Assembly (NCBI GenBank): GCA_021202515.1
Contig: JAJQCW010000071.1
Span: forward strand, 1 to 34,745
Length of the DNA: 34,745 nt
Source of the DNA: Clostridiales bacterium
GTDB lineage: Bacteria; Bacillota; Clostridia; Oscillospirales; Oscillospiraceae
Direction: 5' to 3'
Shown here: positions 14,684 through 22,123 of the stretch, one piece after another
Layout: the number at the start of each line of letters is the position of its first letter
Numbering within the stretch: position 1 is the stretch's first letter
Notes under the pieces: generated by a model
What the model was told of the DNA's origin: nothing
Database searches by the model: none
What the model saw: only the letters and a program-made list of their open reading frames with translations
Program-made: the position numbers and the translations under genes

Positions 14684-15759
14684 ATCGCGCCTCCCTCCGC
14701 CGGGACGAACTCAAACAGCGACAGGTCCCCGCTGGTGTGAATGTCCGCGTCGGTGGCCCGGAACTCCATGGGCGTCATGCCAAAGCGCTGGCGGAACTTG
14801 GTATAGAAAAAGTTCAGATTGGTGTAGCCGCACAGGGCAGCGATCTCCTGCACCGACAGCTCTGAGTGGCGGAGATAGTGGCAGGTCTGTTCCAACCGGG
14901 CGGTGGTCACCAGGTCCCCGAAGGTGTAGCCCGTCCGCTTTTTGATGAGGGCGCTGAGGTACTTGGCGTTGTAGTGGAACTCCTGGGCCAACTGCTCCAG
15001 GTTGCAGCTCGCGCAGTGGGTCTGGATGTACTTCAAAATGGCTTGCATATCCGTCCGGCTGGCGGAGACGATTTGGCTGTCCTGGCAGCGCATGAACAGG
15101 ATGAAAAAGGTCTGGATGTAGTTTTCCACCAGCTTGTCCCGGCAGGGAGAGGGGTCCAAAAACTCGCAGAACAGGTCCTCGAACAGGTTTTTCATCTTGT
15201 CATCCTGGCTGTAATCTGCGATAATGTAGGAAAAACCAGACTTGGGGCTCATCAGCGTCCGGGTCAGGAAGGAGGCCACCGGGCCGTTGCCCGCCAGGTC
15301 GTAGAGCAGCTCCCGGCTGAGAAATTCCCGCTCCAGTTGAAGGCCCAGGATGATGTCGTCCTCCCCGGCGATTTCGAAGGCGTGGGTCACCTCGGCGTTC
15401 ATCAGGTAGAACTGCCCCTCGGTCAGCACGAACTGTTTGTCCGGCAGGTGCAGCGTCAGGTGGCCGGAGTAAACGTAGTTGACGCTGATGAACTCGGTGG
15501 CGTGCATGGGCAGCCGGGTGAACCGGGTGTGGATGATGAGCCGCAGGCACTCCCCCAGCCGGGATTGGAGCCACAGGATGTTTTTTCGGTTCTGCTCCAC
15601 CATCGACGCGCTGGTGAAGCGATAGGTGCCGTGCCGCCCCTTTTTGTTCAGGAAGGTGTCCTCACAGAGAGTATTTCCCTGCTGCTCCATCTGGCGTTTC
15701 AGCTCCTGTTCCCGTTCGGTCAGGGGAAAAATCGCCTGACGGAAAGCTGTTCTGTCCAT
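14680..15759 (-). CDS. AraC-family transcriptional regulator
   Basis: This 359-residue protein has an N-terminal sensor part (about 1-250) with a cupin-like stretch (FISVNYVYSGHLTLHL, TEGQFYLMNAEVTHAFE). The C-terminal pair of helix-turn-helix motifs is at about 260-355, including LEQLAQEFHYNAKYLSALIK and NFFYTKFRQRFGMTPMEFR. GGAGGG lies 5 bp upstream of the ATG. It is divergent from the UbiD gene, and a perfect inverted repeat lies in the shared upstream region. It may therefore sense an aromatic acid and activate the decarboxylase genes; this is inference from position, as the ligand is not evident from sequence. The acetyltransferase gene is directly downstream. Confidence 0.9.
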   Translation of the reverse strand: MDRTAFRQAIFPLTEREQELKRQMEQQGNTLCEDTFLNKKGRHGTYRFTSASMVEQNRKNILWLQSRLGECLRLIIHTRFTRLPMHATEFISVNYVYSGHLTLHLPDKQFVLTEGQFYLMNAEVTHAFEIAGEDDIILGLQLEREFLSRELLYDLAGNGPVASFLTRTLMSPKSGFSYIIADYSQDDKMKNLFEDLFCEFLDPSPCRDKLVENYIQTFFILFMRCQDSQIVSASRTDMQAILKYIQTHCASCNLEQLAQEFHYNAKYLSALIKKRTGYTFGDLVTTARLEQTCHYLRHSELSVQEIAALCGYTNLNFFYTKFRQRFGMTPMEFRATDADIHTSGDLSLFEFVPAEGGAI

Positions 15760-15825
15760 AAAAACCCTCCATTTCCCAAGAAAAAACGCGCTAAAAAAAT
15801 AAATAAAGCATATTTGCCATCATTA

Positions 15826-15865
15826 TAGTGGAAAAATGTCATTTATAAAATATACTTTTCCACTA
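15826..15865. promoter_or_regulatory. Inverted-repeat operator candidate in the araC-ubiD intergenic region
   Basis: TAGTGGAAAA (15826-15835) and TTTTCCACTA (15856-15865) form a perfect 10-bp inverted repeat with a 20-bp AT-rich centre. The left arm overlaps a reverse-strand TATAAT (15822-15827), the likely araC -10 box. It is the best binding-site candidate in the 341-bp gap, which holds no gene. Confidence 0.65.
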
Positions 15866-16011
15866 AAATTATAAGTATACAAGTAGCCGCAAATGTGCAA
15901 ATTTACGAAGAACAGTTAGGAGCTTTCCTCTTCACCGCGCAGATGTGAGTTACACCCAGCTTTCCCCGTTTCCTCATTCCCTTTTGGAATCGGTTCAGGG
16001 GAAAAACGGAA

Positions 16012-16040
16012 TTGCTTGTCGAATTGTTTTAAAATACAAT
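16012..16040 (+). promoter_or_regulatory. Sigma-A promoter for ubiD
   Basis: TTGCTT (16012-16017) and TACAAT (16035-16040) are 17 bp apart, 60 bp before the ubiD start. The imperfect -35 box would suit activation by the divergent AraC regulator. Confidence 0.6.
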
Positions 16041-16100
16041 GGGTACAAGGCCAAATCCTTTGGGCAAAAAGACGAAACAACATAAAAGGAGGATTTCATT

Positions 16101-17576
16101 ATGTCTAAGGTAAACGATCTGCGCTCCGCTCTGGAGCTGCTGAAAACCCTGCCGGGTCAGTTGGTGGAGACCGACGTCGAAGCCGATCCCGTCGCGGAGA
16201 TCTCCGGCGTCTACCGCTATGTGGGTGCCGGCGGCACCGTGGAGCGCCCCACCCGCGAGGGTCCCGCGATGGTGTTCAACAACGTCAAGGGTCATCCCGG
16301 CGCGAAAGTCGTCACCGGTCTGCTGGCCAGCCGTAAGCGCGTGGGCGCGCTGCTGGACTGCCCGCCGGAGAAGCTGGGCTTCCTGCTGAAGGACAGCGTG
16401 GACAACCCCATCCCGCCCGTCACCATCCCCAACGAGCAGGCCAAGTGCCAGGAAGTGGTCCATCTGGCCACCGATCCCGGCTTTGACGTGCGCAAGCTGG
16501 TCCCCGCCCCCACCAACACCGAGGAGGACGCCGGCCCCTACATCACCATGGGCATGTGCTACGCCGCCAGCCCCGAGACTGGCATCACCGACATCACCAT
16601 CCATCGTATGTGCCTCCAGAGCGAGGATGAGATCTCCATCTACATCATGCCCGGCGGCCGTCACATCGGCGCTTTCTTCAACGAGGCCGAGGCCCGCAAC
16701 GAGCCGCTGCCCATCTCCATCTCCATCGGCGTAGACCCCGCCATCGAGATCGCCGCCTGCTTCGAGCCGCCCACGACTCCTCTGGGCTATGACGAGCTGC
16801 AGGCCGCCGGCGCCATCCGCAAGGAGCCTGTGCAGTTGACCAAGTGCCTGACCATCAACGGCAAGGCCATCGCCAACGCTGAGTACGTCATCGAGGGCGA
16901 GATCCTGCCCGGCCGCCGCATCCGTGAGGACGTGAACTCCAACACCGGCAAGGCCATGCCTGAGTTCCCCGGCTACAACGGACCCGCCAACCCCGCCCTG
17001 CCCGTCATCAAGGTCAAGGCCGTCACCACCCGCAAGAACCCCATCATGCAGAGCTGCATCGGCCCGTCCGAGGAGCACGTCTCCATGGCCGGTATTCCCA
17101 CCGAGGCCAGCATCCTGTTCATGGTCGAGCGCGCTATGCCCGGCATGGTCAAGAACGTCTATTGCTGCTCCTCCGGCGGCGGCAAGTTCATCGCCATCCT
17201 CCAGTTCAAGAAGAACCTGGCCAGCGACGAAGGCCGTCAGCGTCAGGCCGCTCTGTTGGCGTTCAGCGCCTTCGCGGAGTTGAAGTATGTGTTCCTGGTA
17301 GACGAGGACGTGGACCCCTTCGACCTGAACGACGTCATCTGGGCCATGACCACCCGGTTCCAGGCGGATACCGACCTCATCATGCTGCCCGGCGTCATGA
17401 GCCACCCGCTGAACCCCTGCAACAACCCCGCTTACTCCCCCAACATCCGCACCCGCGGCATCGCCACCAAGGTCATCTTCGACTGCACCGTGCCCTTCGA
17501 CCAGAAGGACCGCTTCCAGCGCGCCCAGTTCAAGAAGCTGGACCCGAAGAAGTGGCTGCCTGACTTCGACTTTTAA
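16101..17576 (+). CDS. ubiD: UbiD-family prenyl-FMN-dependent decarboxylase
   Basis: This 491-residue enzyme belongs to the UbiD family, which reversibly decarboxylates aromatic or unsaturated acids using prenylated FMN. The expected Arg lies in ITDITIHRMCLQ (R169). An acidic segment, AEYVIEGE (260-267), carries conserved catalytic glutamates, followed by the ILPGRR loop. A ubiX flavin prenyltransferase and an LpdD-like gene lie downstream, as for non-oxidative hydroxybenzoate or gallate decarboxylases such as lactobacilli LpdC. The substrate is thus likely a phenolic acid, but that is inference. AAAGGAGG lies 8 bp before the ATG. The gene is visibly more C-ending in codon choice than some neighbours, consistent with high expression. 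Confidence 0.93.
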   Translation: MSKVNDLRSALELLKTLPGQLVETDVEADPVAEISGVYRYVGAGGTVERPTREGPAMVFNNVKGHPGAKVVTGLLASRKRVGALLDCPPEKLGFLLKDSVDNPIPPVTIPNEQAKCQEVVHLATDPGFDVRKLVPAPTNTEEDAGPYITMGMCYAASPETGITDITIHRMCLQSEDEISIYIMPGGRHIGAFFNEAEARNEPLPISISIGVDPAIEIAACFEPPTTPLGYDELQAAGAIRKEPVQLTKCLTINGKAIANAEYVIEGEILPGRRIREDVNSNTGKAMPEFPGYNGPANPALPVIKVKAVTTRKNPIMQSCIGPSEEHVSMAGIPTEASILFMVERAMPGMVKNVYCCSSGGGKFIAILQFKKNLASDEGRQRQAALLAFSAFAELKYVFLVDEDVDPFDLNDVIWAMTTRFQADTDLIMLPGVMSHPLNPCNNPAYSPNIRTRGIATKVIFDCTVPFDQKDRFQRAQFKKLDPKKWLPDFDF

Positions 17577-17685
17577 TCAGTCACAACTTCATACATGAGT
17601 TTCCCTGGCGGGCGGGGCTTGCCCGGCCCCGTCCGCCCTCGTTCCTATCGCATTTGCACCTATAGAGGAGAAAAGAGGTATTTTT

Positions 17686-18426
17686 ATGCCAATTGGTGTT
17701 ATCATCGACTCTCTCGCCGTTGTCATCGGCGGTGTGCTGGGCGCCCTCTTTGGGAAGTACCTGAAAGAGGACTTCAAGGACCAGCTCAACATGATTTTTG
17801 GCTGCTGCTCCATGTGCATGGGCATCAGCACCATCGTCCTGATGGAGAATATGCCCGCCGTGGTGTTCTCCGTCATCATCGGCACCGCCATCGGCCTTGC
17901 CATCCATTTTGGCCAGTTGGTCAACAAGGGCGGCGTGGCCATGCAGGGTGTGGTCTCCAAGTTTGTCCACACCAACAGCAGCCTGTCTGAGGACGAGTTC
18001 ACCGCCACTCTGGTGACCATCATCGTCCTGTTCTGCGCCAGCGGCACGGGCATCTATGGCTCCATCGTCGCCGGTATGACCGCGGACAACAGCATCATGA
18101 TCTCCAAGTCCATCCTGGACCTGTTCACTGCCATGATCTTCGCCTGCAACCTGGGCCTGGTGGTCTCCCTGATCGCTGTTCCGCAGTTCATCATCTTCCT
18201 GGTGCTGTTCCTCTGCGCCGGGCTTATCTACCCCATGACAACCCCCACCATGATCAACGACTTCAAGGCCTGCGGCGGCTTCCTGATGCTGGCCACCGGC
18301 TTCCGTATGATCAAGGTCAAGATGTTCCCCACCGCAGATATGATACCAGCGATGGTCATTGTTATGCCCATTAGCTGGTTCTGGGTCACATATGTCTCCC
18401 CTGCCGTGGCTGCCCTGGCGGGGTAA
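17686..18426 (+). CDS. DUF554 family integral membrane protein
   Basis: This 246-residue protein has about seven hydrophobic helices. The N-terminal PIGVIIDSLAVVIGGVLGALFGKYL and the internal segment FCASGTGIYGSIVAGMTAD are typical of DUF554 (YdfK-like) proteins, whose biochemical role is not established. It lies 109 bp after ubiD and before a strong terminator, so it is probably co-transcribed with ubiD. It could move the acid substrate or the decarboxylation product across the membrane; this is guilt by association only. GAGG at 17673-17677 precedes the ATG by 8 bp. Confidence 0.85.
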   Translation: MPIGVIIDSLAVVIGGVLGALFGKYLKEDFKDQLNMIFGCCSMCMGISTIVLMENMPAVVFSVIIGTAIGLAIHFGQLVNKGGVAMQGVVSKFVHTNSSLSEDEFTATLVTIIVLFCASGTGIYGSIVAGMTADNSIMISKSILDLFTAMIFACNLGLVVSLIAVPQFIIFLVLFLCAGLIYPMTTPTMINDFKACGGFLMLATGFRMIKVKMFPTADMIPAMVIVMPISWFWVTYVSPAVAALAG

Positions 18427-18441
18427 GCTTCCTTTTCGCTG

Positions 18442-18477
18442 TTGCGGTCCCTCTTCTTTGCGGAGGGGGGACCGCAA
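18442..18477. other. Stable hairpin after the DUF554 gene
   Basis: TTGCGGTCCCTC pairs with GAGGG-GGACCGCAA, 16 bp after the stop codon, with no T-tract following. Its loop (TTCTTTGCG) resembles that of the terminator at 18580. It may protect the mRNA 3' end or be a decayed terminator. Confidence 0.6.
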
Positions 18478-18579
18478 TGAACCTACGGCGCGCAGCCCAA
18501 TTCGCGTGGCTTGGCTGCGGGTGCGCCCGGTAAAATCGCAGGGAGCGTCTCCTGCAAACATACGCTTTGACAGTTTTCT

Positions 18580-18615
18580 GCGGCCTTTCTCTGCGGAGAG
18601 AGGCCGCTGTTTTTA
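18580..18615 (+). terminator. Strong intrinsic terminator of ubiD-DUF554
   Basis: GCGGCCTTTCTC (18580-18591) pairs with GAGAGAGGCCGC (18596-18607) in a 12-bp stem with a TGCG loop, followed by TGTTTTTAT. The 360-bp gap 18427-18786 holds this, the upstream hairpin and the ubiX promoter, and no gene. Confidence 0.88.
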
Positions 18616-18731
18616 TAAGGGACAGACCCCACAGGAAAAACCGCGCTGGAACACCTTTTCCGCAAAATGCAAGGGGGTCTACCCAACAAAAAATAATTCT
18701 CGTAAAGGTCGAAAATTGAGGAAAAATAAGA

Positions 18732-18772
18732 TAGGCAAACTTACCATTTTACGTTATACTTACTTTGTAAGT
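18732..18772 (+). promoter_or_regulatory. ubiX promoter with overlapping dyad
   Basis: TAGGCA (18732-18737) and TATACT (18755-18760) have a 17-bp spacer. ACTTAC-TTT-GTAAGT (18758-18772) is a perfect 6-bp dyad overlapping the -10 box, and a further AAACTTACC half-site lies at 18737-18745. This arrangement suggests a repressor site. Confidence 0.55.
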
Positions 18773-18786
18773 TGGAAGGAGCAACT

Positions 18787-19347
18787 ATGAAGCGGATCAT
18801 TGTCGGCATCAGCGGCGCCAGCGGATTCCCGCTGGCGGTCTGTCTGTTGCGGGAACTGAAAAAACTGCCGGATGTGGAGACCCATCTGGTCTTTACAAGA
18901 GGGGCGGAGCTGACCGCCAAACAGGAGCTGGGCCTGGAGCCGGAGCAAATTCGGGCCATGGCGGACGTGTGTTACGACAACCGGAACGTGGGCGCGGCCA
19001 TTGCCAGCGGCAGCTTCCAGACTGAGGGGATGATCGTGGTCCCCTGCTCCATGAAAACCGTCAGCGGCATCGCCCACGGCTATAGCGACAACCTGCTGCT
19101 GCGGGCGGCGGACGTGGTCATCAAGGAAAAGCGCAAGCTGATCCTTGCGGCCCGGGAAACCCCCCTCAGCCCCATTCACCTGGACAACCTGGCTTACCTC
19201 TCCCGGCTGCAAAATGTGTACATCATGCCGCCGATGATGACCTACTACCAGGGGGCCGACACCGTGGAGAGCATGGAGCGCCACTTCACCGGCAAGCTGC
19301 TCCAGTGCTTCGGCATCGACATGGAGGGTTTCAAACGATGGAGCTGA
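18787..19347 (+). CDS. ubiX: UbiX-family flavin prenyltransferase
   Basis: This 186-residue protein would make the prenylated FMN cofactor of UbiD from FMN and dimethylallyl (pyro)phosphate. Signatures are the FMN loop GISGASGFPLA near the N-terminus, PCSMKTVSGIAHGYSDNLLLRAADV in the middle and the catalytic-region segment KRKLILAARETPLSPIHL. Length is as expected. The ATG at 18787 has GGAAGGAG 5 bp upstream; the TTG at 18772 lies ahead of this site and is rejected. It has its own promoter, separated from ubiD-DUF554 by a terminator. It overlaps the LpdD-like gene by 10 bp. Confidence 0.94.
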   Translation: MKRIIVGISGASGFPLAVCLLRELKKLPDVETHLVFTRGAELTAKQELGLEPEQIRAMADVCYDNRNVGAAIASGSFQTEGMIVVPCSMKTVSGIAHGYSDNLLLRAADVVIKEKRKLILAARETPLSPIHLDNLAYLSRLQNVYIMPPMMTYYQGADTVESMERHFTGKLLQCFGIDMEGFKRWS

Positions 19348-19721
19348 ACCGGCACTATGAGGCCCAGGTCTGCGGCATCACGCTGCTGTGCGACGTGATA
19401 GCCATGGGCCGGGACTACACCATCTGCGTCCGGGACGACCGCTGCGGCCACGTGGGGTCCGCAGCCCTGTCCGTCTCCCGGCCCAGTCTCACCGGCCAGG
19501 GGGTCAGCGCCACCACTTCGGTACTGAACTGCCTGGGCCACAAGGACGACGCCATCGCCTGCCGCTTTGCCGAGGCCGTGGCCGTCCAGCAGCGCTGTAC
19601 GGCGGTCTGTACCTGCGGCATCCACATCGACGGAATCACCCCAGAGCAGATTCAGGCGGTGCTGGAGACCTGCGAGGGATTGAAACAGCAGGTGCTGCAA
19701 GACCTGGCCGCCGAAAACTGA
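19338..19721 (+). CDS. LpdD-like prenyl-FMN decarboxylase accessory protein
   Basis: This 127-residue protein resembles small LpdD-type proteins linked to UbiD decarboxylases and proposed to act as prenylated-flavin chaperones. Features are the CGHVGSAALSVSRPS segment, CLGHKDDAIACRFAEAVA and the C-terminal CGIHIDGITPEQI. I assign it from these patterns and from its overlap with ubiX; no catalytic motif is evident. The ATG at 19338 has GGAGGG 9 bp upstream, inside ubiX, so translation is coupled. It has several Cys residues, including CTCG. No terminator separates it from the following antiporter operon, so read-through is possible. Confidence 0.65.
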   Translation: MELNRHYEAQVCGITLLCDVIAMGRDYTICVRDDRCGHVGSAALSVSRPSLTGQGVSATTSVLNCLGHKDDAIACRFAEAVAVQQRCTAVCTCGIHIDGITPEQIQAVLETCEGLKQQVLQDLAAEN

Positions 19722-19773
19722 CCCATTTCTACTCCGTCTGACTTATTATTCTTAAAACAGGGAGAGGTTGCCT

Positions 19774-20232
19774 ATGTTTCTTGTGTTCTTTTTGGTCTGG
19801 GTCATGCTCAATGGCCGATGGACGGTAGAGATCGCCCTGTTCGGCGTGGGCATCGCCGGGGCGATGTATGCGTTCGTCTGTGTGTTTATGGATTACAGCC
19901 CCGCCAAGGACCTGCGGCTGGCAAAAAAGCTGCCGCTGGCGCTGTGCTACGCCTACCATCTGATAGCGGAGATCGTCAAGGCCAACCTTGCCATGCTGCC
20001 CTTCCTGTTCTCCAACGAAATGCTGCCGGAACCGTCGCTGGTGCTGTTCTACGCGGACCTGAAAACCGACCTGGCCCGGTCGATTTTGGCCAATTCCATC
20101 ACCATCACCCCCGGCACCATCACCGTGGAGCAGGAGGATAACGCGTACTGCGTCCACTGCTTCGACAAGACGATGGGCGAGGGGCTGGACGAGTCCATCT
20201 TTGTCAAGCTGCTACAGCGAATGGAGGAGTGA
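19774..20232 (+). CDS. mrpE: Na+/H+ antiporter subunit MrpE
   Basis: This 152-residue MrpE/MnhE (MbhA) subunit has two N-terminal hydrophobic helices (FLVFFLVWVMLNGRW, FGVGIAGAMYAFVCVFM) and a further one at AYHLIAEIVKANLAML. A soluble domain follows with the family signature SITITPGTITVEQEDNAYCVHC. It opens the ten-gene antiporter operon. The ATG at 19774 is preferred because GGAGAGG lies 6 bp upstream; TTG at 19768 is two codons earlier. The gap to the LpdD-like gene is 52 bp and holds TATTAT (19744-19749) without a good -35 box, so transcription may come from ubiX or from an activated promoter. Confidence 0.93.
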   Translation: MFLVFFLVWVMLNGRWTVEIALFGVGIAGAMYAFVCVFMDYSPAKDLRLAKKLPLALCYAYHLIAEIVKANLAMLPFLFSNEMLPEPSLVLFYADLKTDLARSILANSITITPGTITVEQEDNAYCVHCFDKTMGEGLDESIFVKLLQRMEE

Positions 20233-20237
20233 GGGCT

Positions 20238-20570
20238 GTGAACGAGGGATATCGGATGTTTTTCCTGGTGTGCTGCGTCATTCTGACGATTCTGCTGCTG
20301 CTGTGCCTGGTGCGGGCCATCAAAGGCCCCCGGCTGGCGGACCGCATCATCGCCACCAACATGATCGGCACCATCACCATCGCCATTATCGCGCTGCTCT
20401 CCGTCTACCTGGGAGAGTCGGCGGTGCTGGACATCAGCCTGATTTACGCCGTCATGAGCTTTGTGTCGGTCATCGTGCTGTCGAAGATCTACATGGGCCG
20501 TTTCGCGGAATGGGAAAACGAGCGCGGCGCGCTGGAAGAAGAAAAGGAGGAGGAAGAGCATGGAGCTTAG
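20238..20570 (+). CDS. mrpF: Na+/H+ antiporter subunit MrpF
   Basis: This is a roughly 110-residue three-helix subunit (MrpF/MnhF, MbhB). The family signature is RAIKGPRLADRIIATNMIGT, then a helix and VLDISLIYAVMSFVSVIVLSK. The C-terminus is a charged Glu-rich tail longer than usual. The start is uncertain: GTG at 20238 has GGAGG 10 bp upstream, while ATG at 20256 has GAGGG about 7 bp upstream and fits the usual family length. Its stop overlaps the mrpG start region. Confidence 0.9.
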   Translation: MNEGYRMFFLVCCVILTILLLLCLVRAIKGPRLADRIIATNMIGTITIAIIALLSVYLGESAVLDISLIYAVMSFVSVIVLSKIYMGRFAEWENERGALEEEKEEEEHGA

Positions 20571-20883
20571 TCTGATTCGATTTGTCATTGCCGCCGTCCT
20601 CATCGCCGGGGGCATCGCGGTCATGTGCATCGCCACCTTCGGCGTGTTCCGGCTGAACACCGCCATGAAGCGGATGCACGCCGCGGCCATGGGGGATTCC
20701 ATGGGCATTGGTATGGTCATGCTGGGCCTGATCGTGGTCTACGGCCTGTCGGCCAGTTCCTTGAAGGTGCTGGCGATTTTGGCGCTGTTCTGGTGCGCCT
20801 CACCGGTCTGCTCCCACCTGCTGGCCAAGCTGGAGGTCATGACCAACCTGAACCTGGAAGACGAATGTGAGGTGCCGAAGTAA
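20560..20883 (+). CDS. mrpG: Na+/H+ antiporter subunit MrpG
   Basis: This 107-residue subunit (MrpG/MnhG, MbhC) has three hydrophobic helices and the motif ATFGVFRLNTAMKRMHAAAMGDSMGIG, typical of the family. It overlaps the mrpF 3' end by 11 bp, with AAAGGAGGAGG just upstream inside mrpF. Its TAA stop overlaps the next ATG by one base (TAATG). The E-F-G trio at the front of the operon, rather than at the end as in Bacillus mrpABCDEFG, matches archaeal Mbh/Mbs order. Confidence 0.93.
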   Translation: MELSLIRFVIAAVLIAGGIAVMCIATFGVFRLNTAMKRMHAAAMGDSMGIGMVMLGLIVVYGLSASSLKVLAILALFWCASPVCSHLLAKLEVMTNLNLEDECEVPK

Positions 20884-21191
20884 TGGATATTCTGCGTATC
20901 GTGCTGTTGGCGTCCCTCATCATCTGCGCCATTTCGGTCAGCCTCTCCCGGAACCTGCTGACCTCGGTGGTCATCTACATGGCGTTCAGCCTGACCATGA
21001 CCAGCATCTGGCTGCTGCTGGAGTCCCCGGACCTGGCTATCACCGAGGCGGCGGTGGGCGCTGGCGTGACCAGTATCCTGTTCTTCGTCACGCTGCGGAA
21101 AATCCACTCCATCCAGACAGAAGCGGCGGAAGAGATAGAAGAAATAGAAGAAAAGGAGGAGGACCATGAGCAAGCCGAATCCAAACTATAA
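20883..21191 (+). CDS. MbhD/DUF4040-type subunit (part of the MrpA C-terminal region)
   Basis: This 102-residue protein has about three helices and the DUF4040 signature SPDLAITEAAVGAGVTSILFF, which corresponds to a C-terminal module of MrpA and to stand-alone MbhD in archaeal complexes. In Mrp/Mbh structures this part lies near the proposed Na+ path. The C-terminal tail is highly acidic (EEIEEIEEKEEDHE). It overlaps mrpG by one base and the next gene by 26 bp. Confidence 0.88.
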   Translation: MDILRIVLLASLIICAISVSLSRNLLTSVVIYMAFSLTMTSIWLLLESPDLAITEAAVGAGVTSILFFVTLRKIHSIQTEAAEEIEEIEEKEEDHEQAESKL

Positions 21192-22122
21192 GGGCAGCGC
21201 CTGGGACAAATTCACCCGCTGGGTGAAGGGTACCTATGACCCAGCCGACGGCAAGCTGGAGTCCACGCCGCCCAAGGACAGGCTCTCCCCCGGCGAGCGG
21301 GCGGAGCGGATGCTGCGGGAGTACGACCAGAGCCGGTTCGAGGAGGGCGTCGCCAAGGAGATCGGCGCGTTCCAAATCATCAGCCGTATCTTCTTCGTGC
21401 TGATGGCCCTGTTTATGGTCATCGTCCTGCTGTACACCGTCAGCTTCCTCCCCGCCTTTGGCGACCCCAACTCCCCGGTGAACAACGAAGTCTCTCAGCG
21501 GTACATCGAGCAGGGCCTGGAGGAGACCGGCGCGGTGAACATCGTGGCGGGCATGATTCTGGACTACCGTGCCTTCGATACCTTCGGGGAGTCCTGCGTG
21601 CTGTTCGTAGCCCTGTGCTGCGTGACCATCCTGCTCCGGGCGGACAAGAAGAACGAAATTCGTCTGCGCATCCGGGAGGAACAGGAGACGCTGGAATATG
21701 AACCCCAGGAGGACAACATCCTCCAACAGGCGGCCAAGATACTGGTGCCGTTGATCGTCATTTTCGGCATATACGTGGTGCTGAACGGCCACATCTCGCC
21801 GGGCGGCGGCTTTTCCGGCGGGGCCATCATCGGCACCGGCCTGATTTTGCACCTGACCGCCTTCGGCGTCGGACGCACCCGTCGGTTCATGAACGAGCGG
21901 GTCATCAAGACCCTGACCGTGTGCGCCCTGACCTTCTACTGCTTCGCCAAGAGCTACTCCTTCTACACCGGAGCCAACCACCTGGAAAGCATCATCACCA
22001 CCGGCACGCCGGGGGCCATCCTCAGCGCCGGACTCATCGTCTACCTGAACATCTGCGTGGGCATCGTGGTGGCCTGCACCATGTATTCCTTCTATATTCT
22101 GTTTCGGAGGGGGGCAATCTGA
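21166..22122 (+). CDS. mrpB: MbhE-MrpB fusion subunit
   Basis: This 318-residue protein appears to join two modules that are separate genes in Mbh. The first 70 residues are a hydrophilic, charged extension. Residues about 70-165 match MbhE, the last MrpA module (TGAVNIVAGMILDYRAFDTFGES followed by a helix). Residues about 185-318 are MrpB/MbhF, with the hallmark GHISPGGGFSGGAIIGTG. Usual MrpB is about 140 residues. Together with the preceding gene it supplies the parts normally found at the C-terminus of MrpA. The start is supported by AAGGAGGA at 21152-21159; it overlaps the preceding gene. Confidence 0.87.
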   Translation: MSKPNPNYKGSAWDKFTRWVKGTYDPADGKLESTPPKDRLSPGERAERMLREYDQSRFEEGVAKEIGAFQIISRIFFVLMALFMVIVLLYTVSFLPAFGDPNSPVNNEVSQRYIEQGLEETGAVNIVAGMILDYRAFDTFGESCVLFVALCCVTILLRADKKNEIRLRIREEQETLEYEPQEDNILQQAAKILVPLIVIFGIYVVLNGHISPGGGFSGGAIIGTGLILHLTAFGVGRTRRFMNERVIKTLTVCALTFYCFAKSYSFYTGANHLESIITTGTPGAILSAGLIVYLNICVGIVVACTMYSFYILFRRGAI

Positions 22123-22123
22123 C

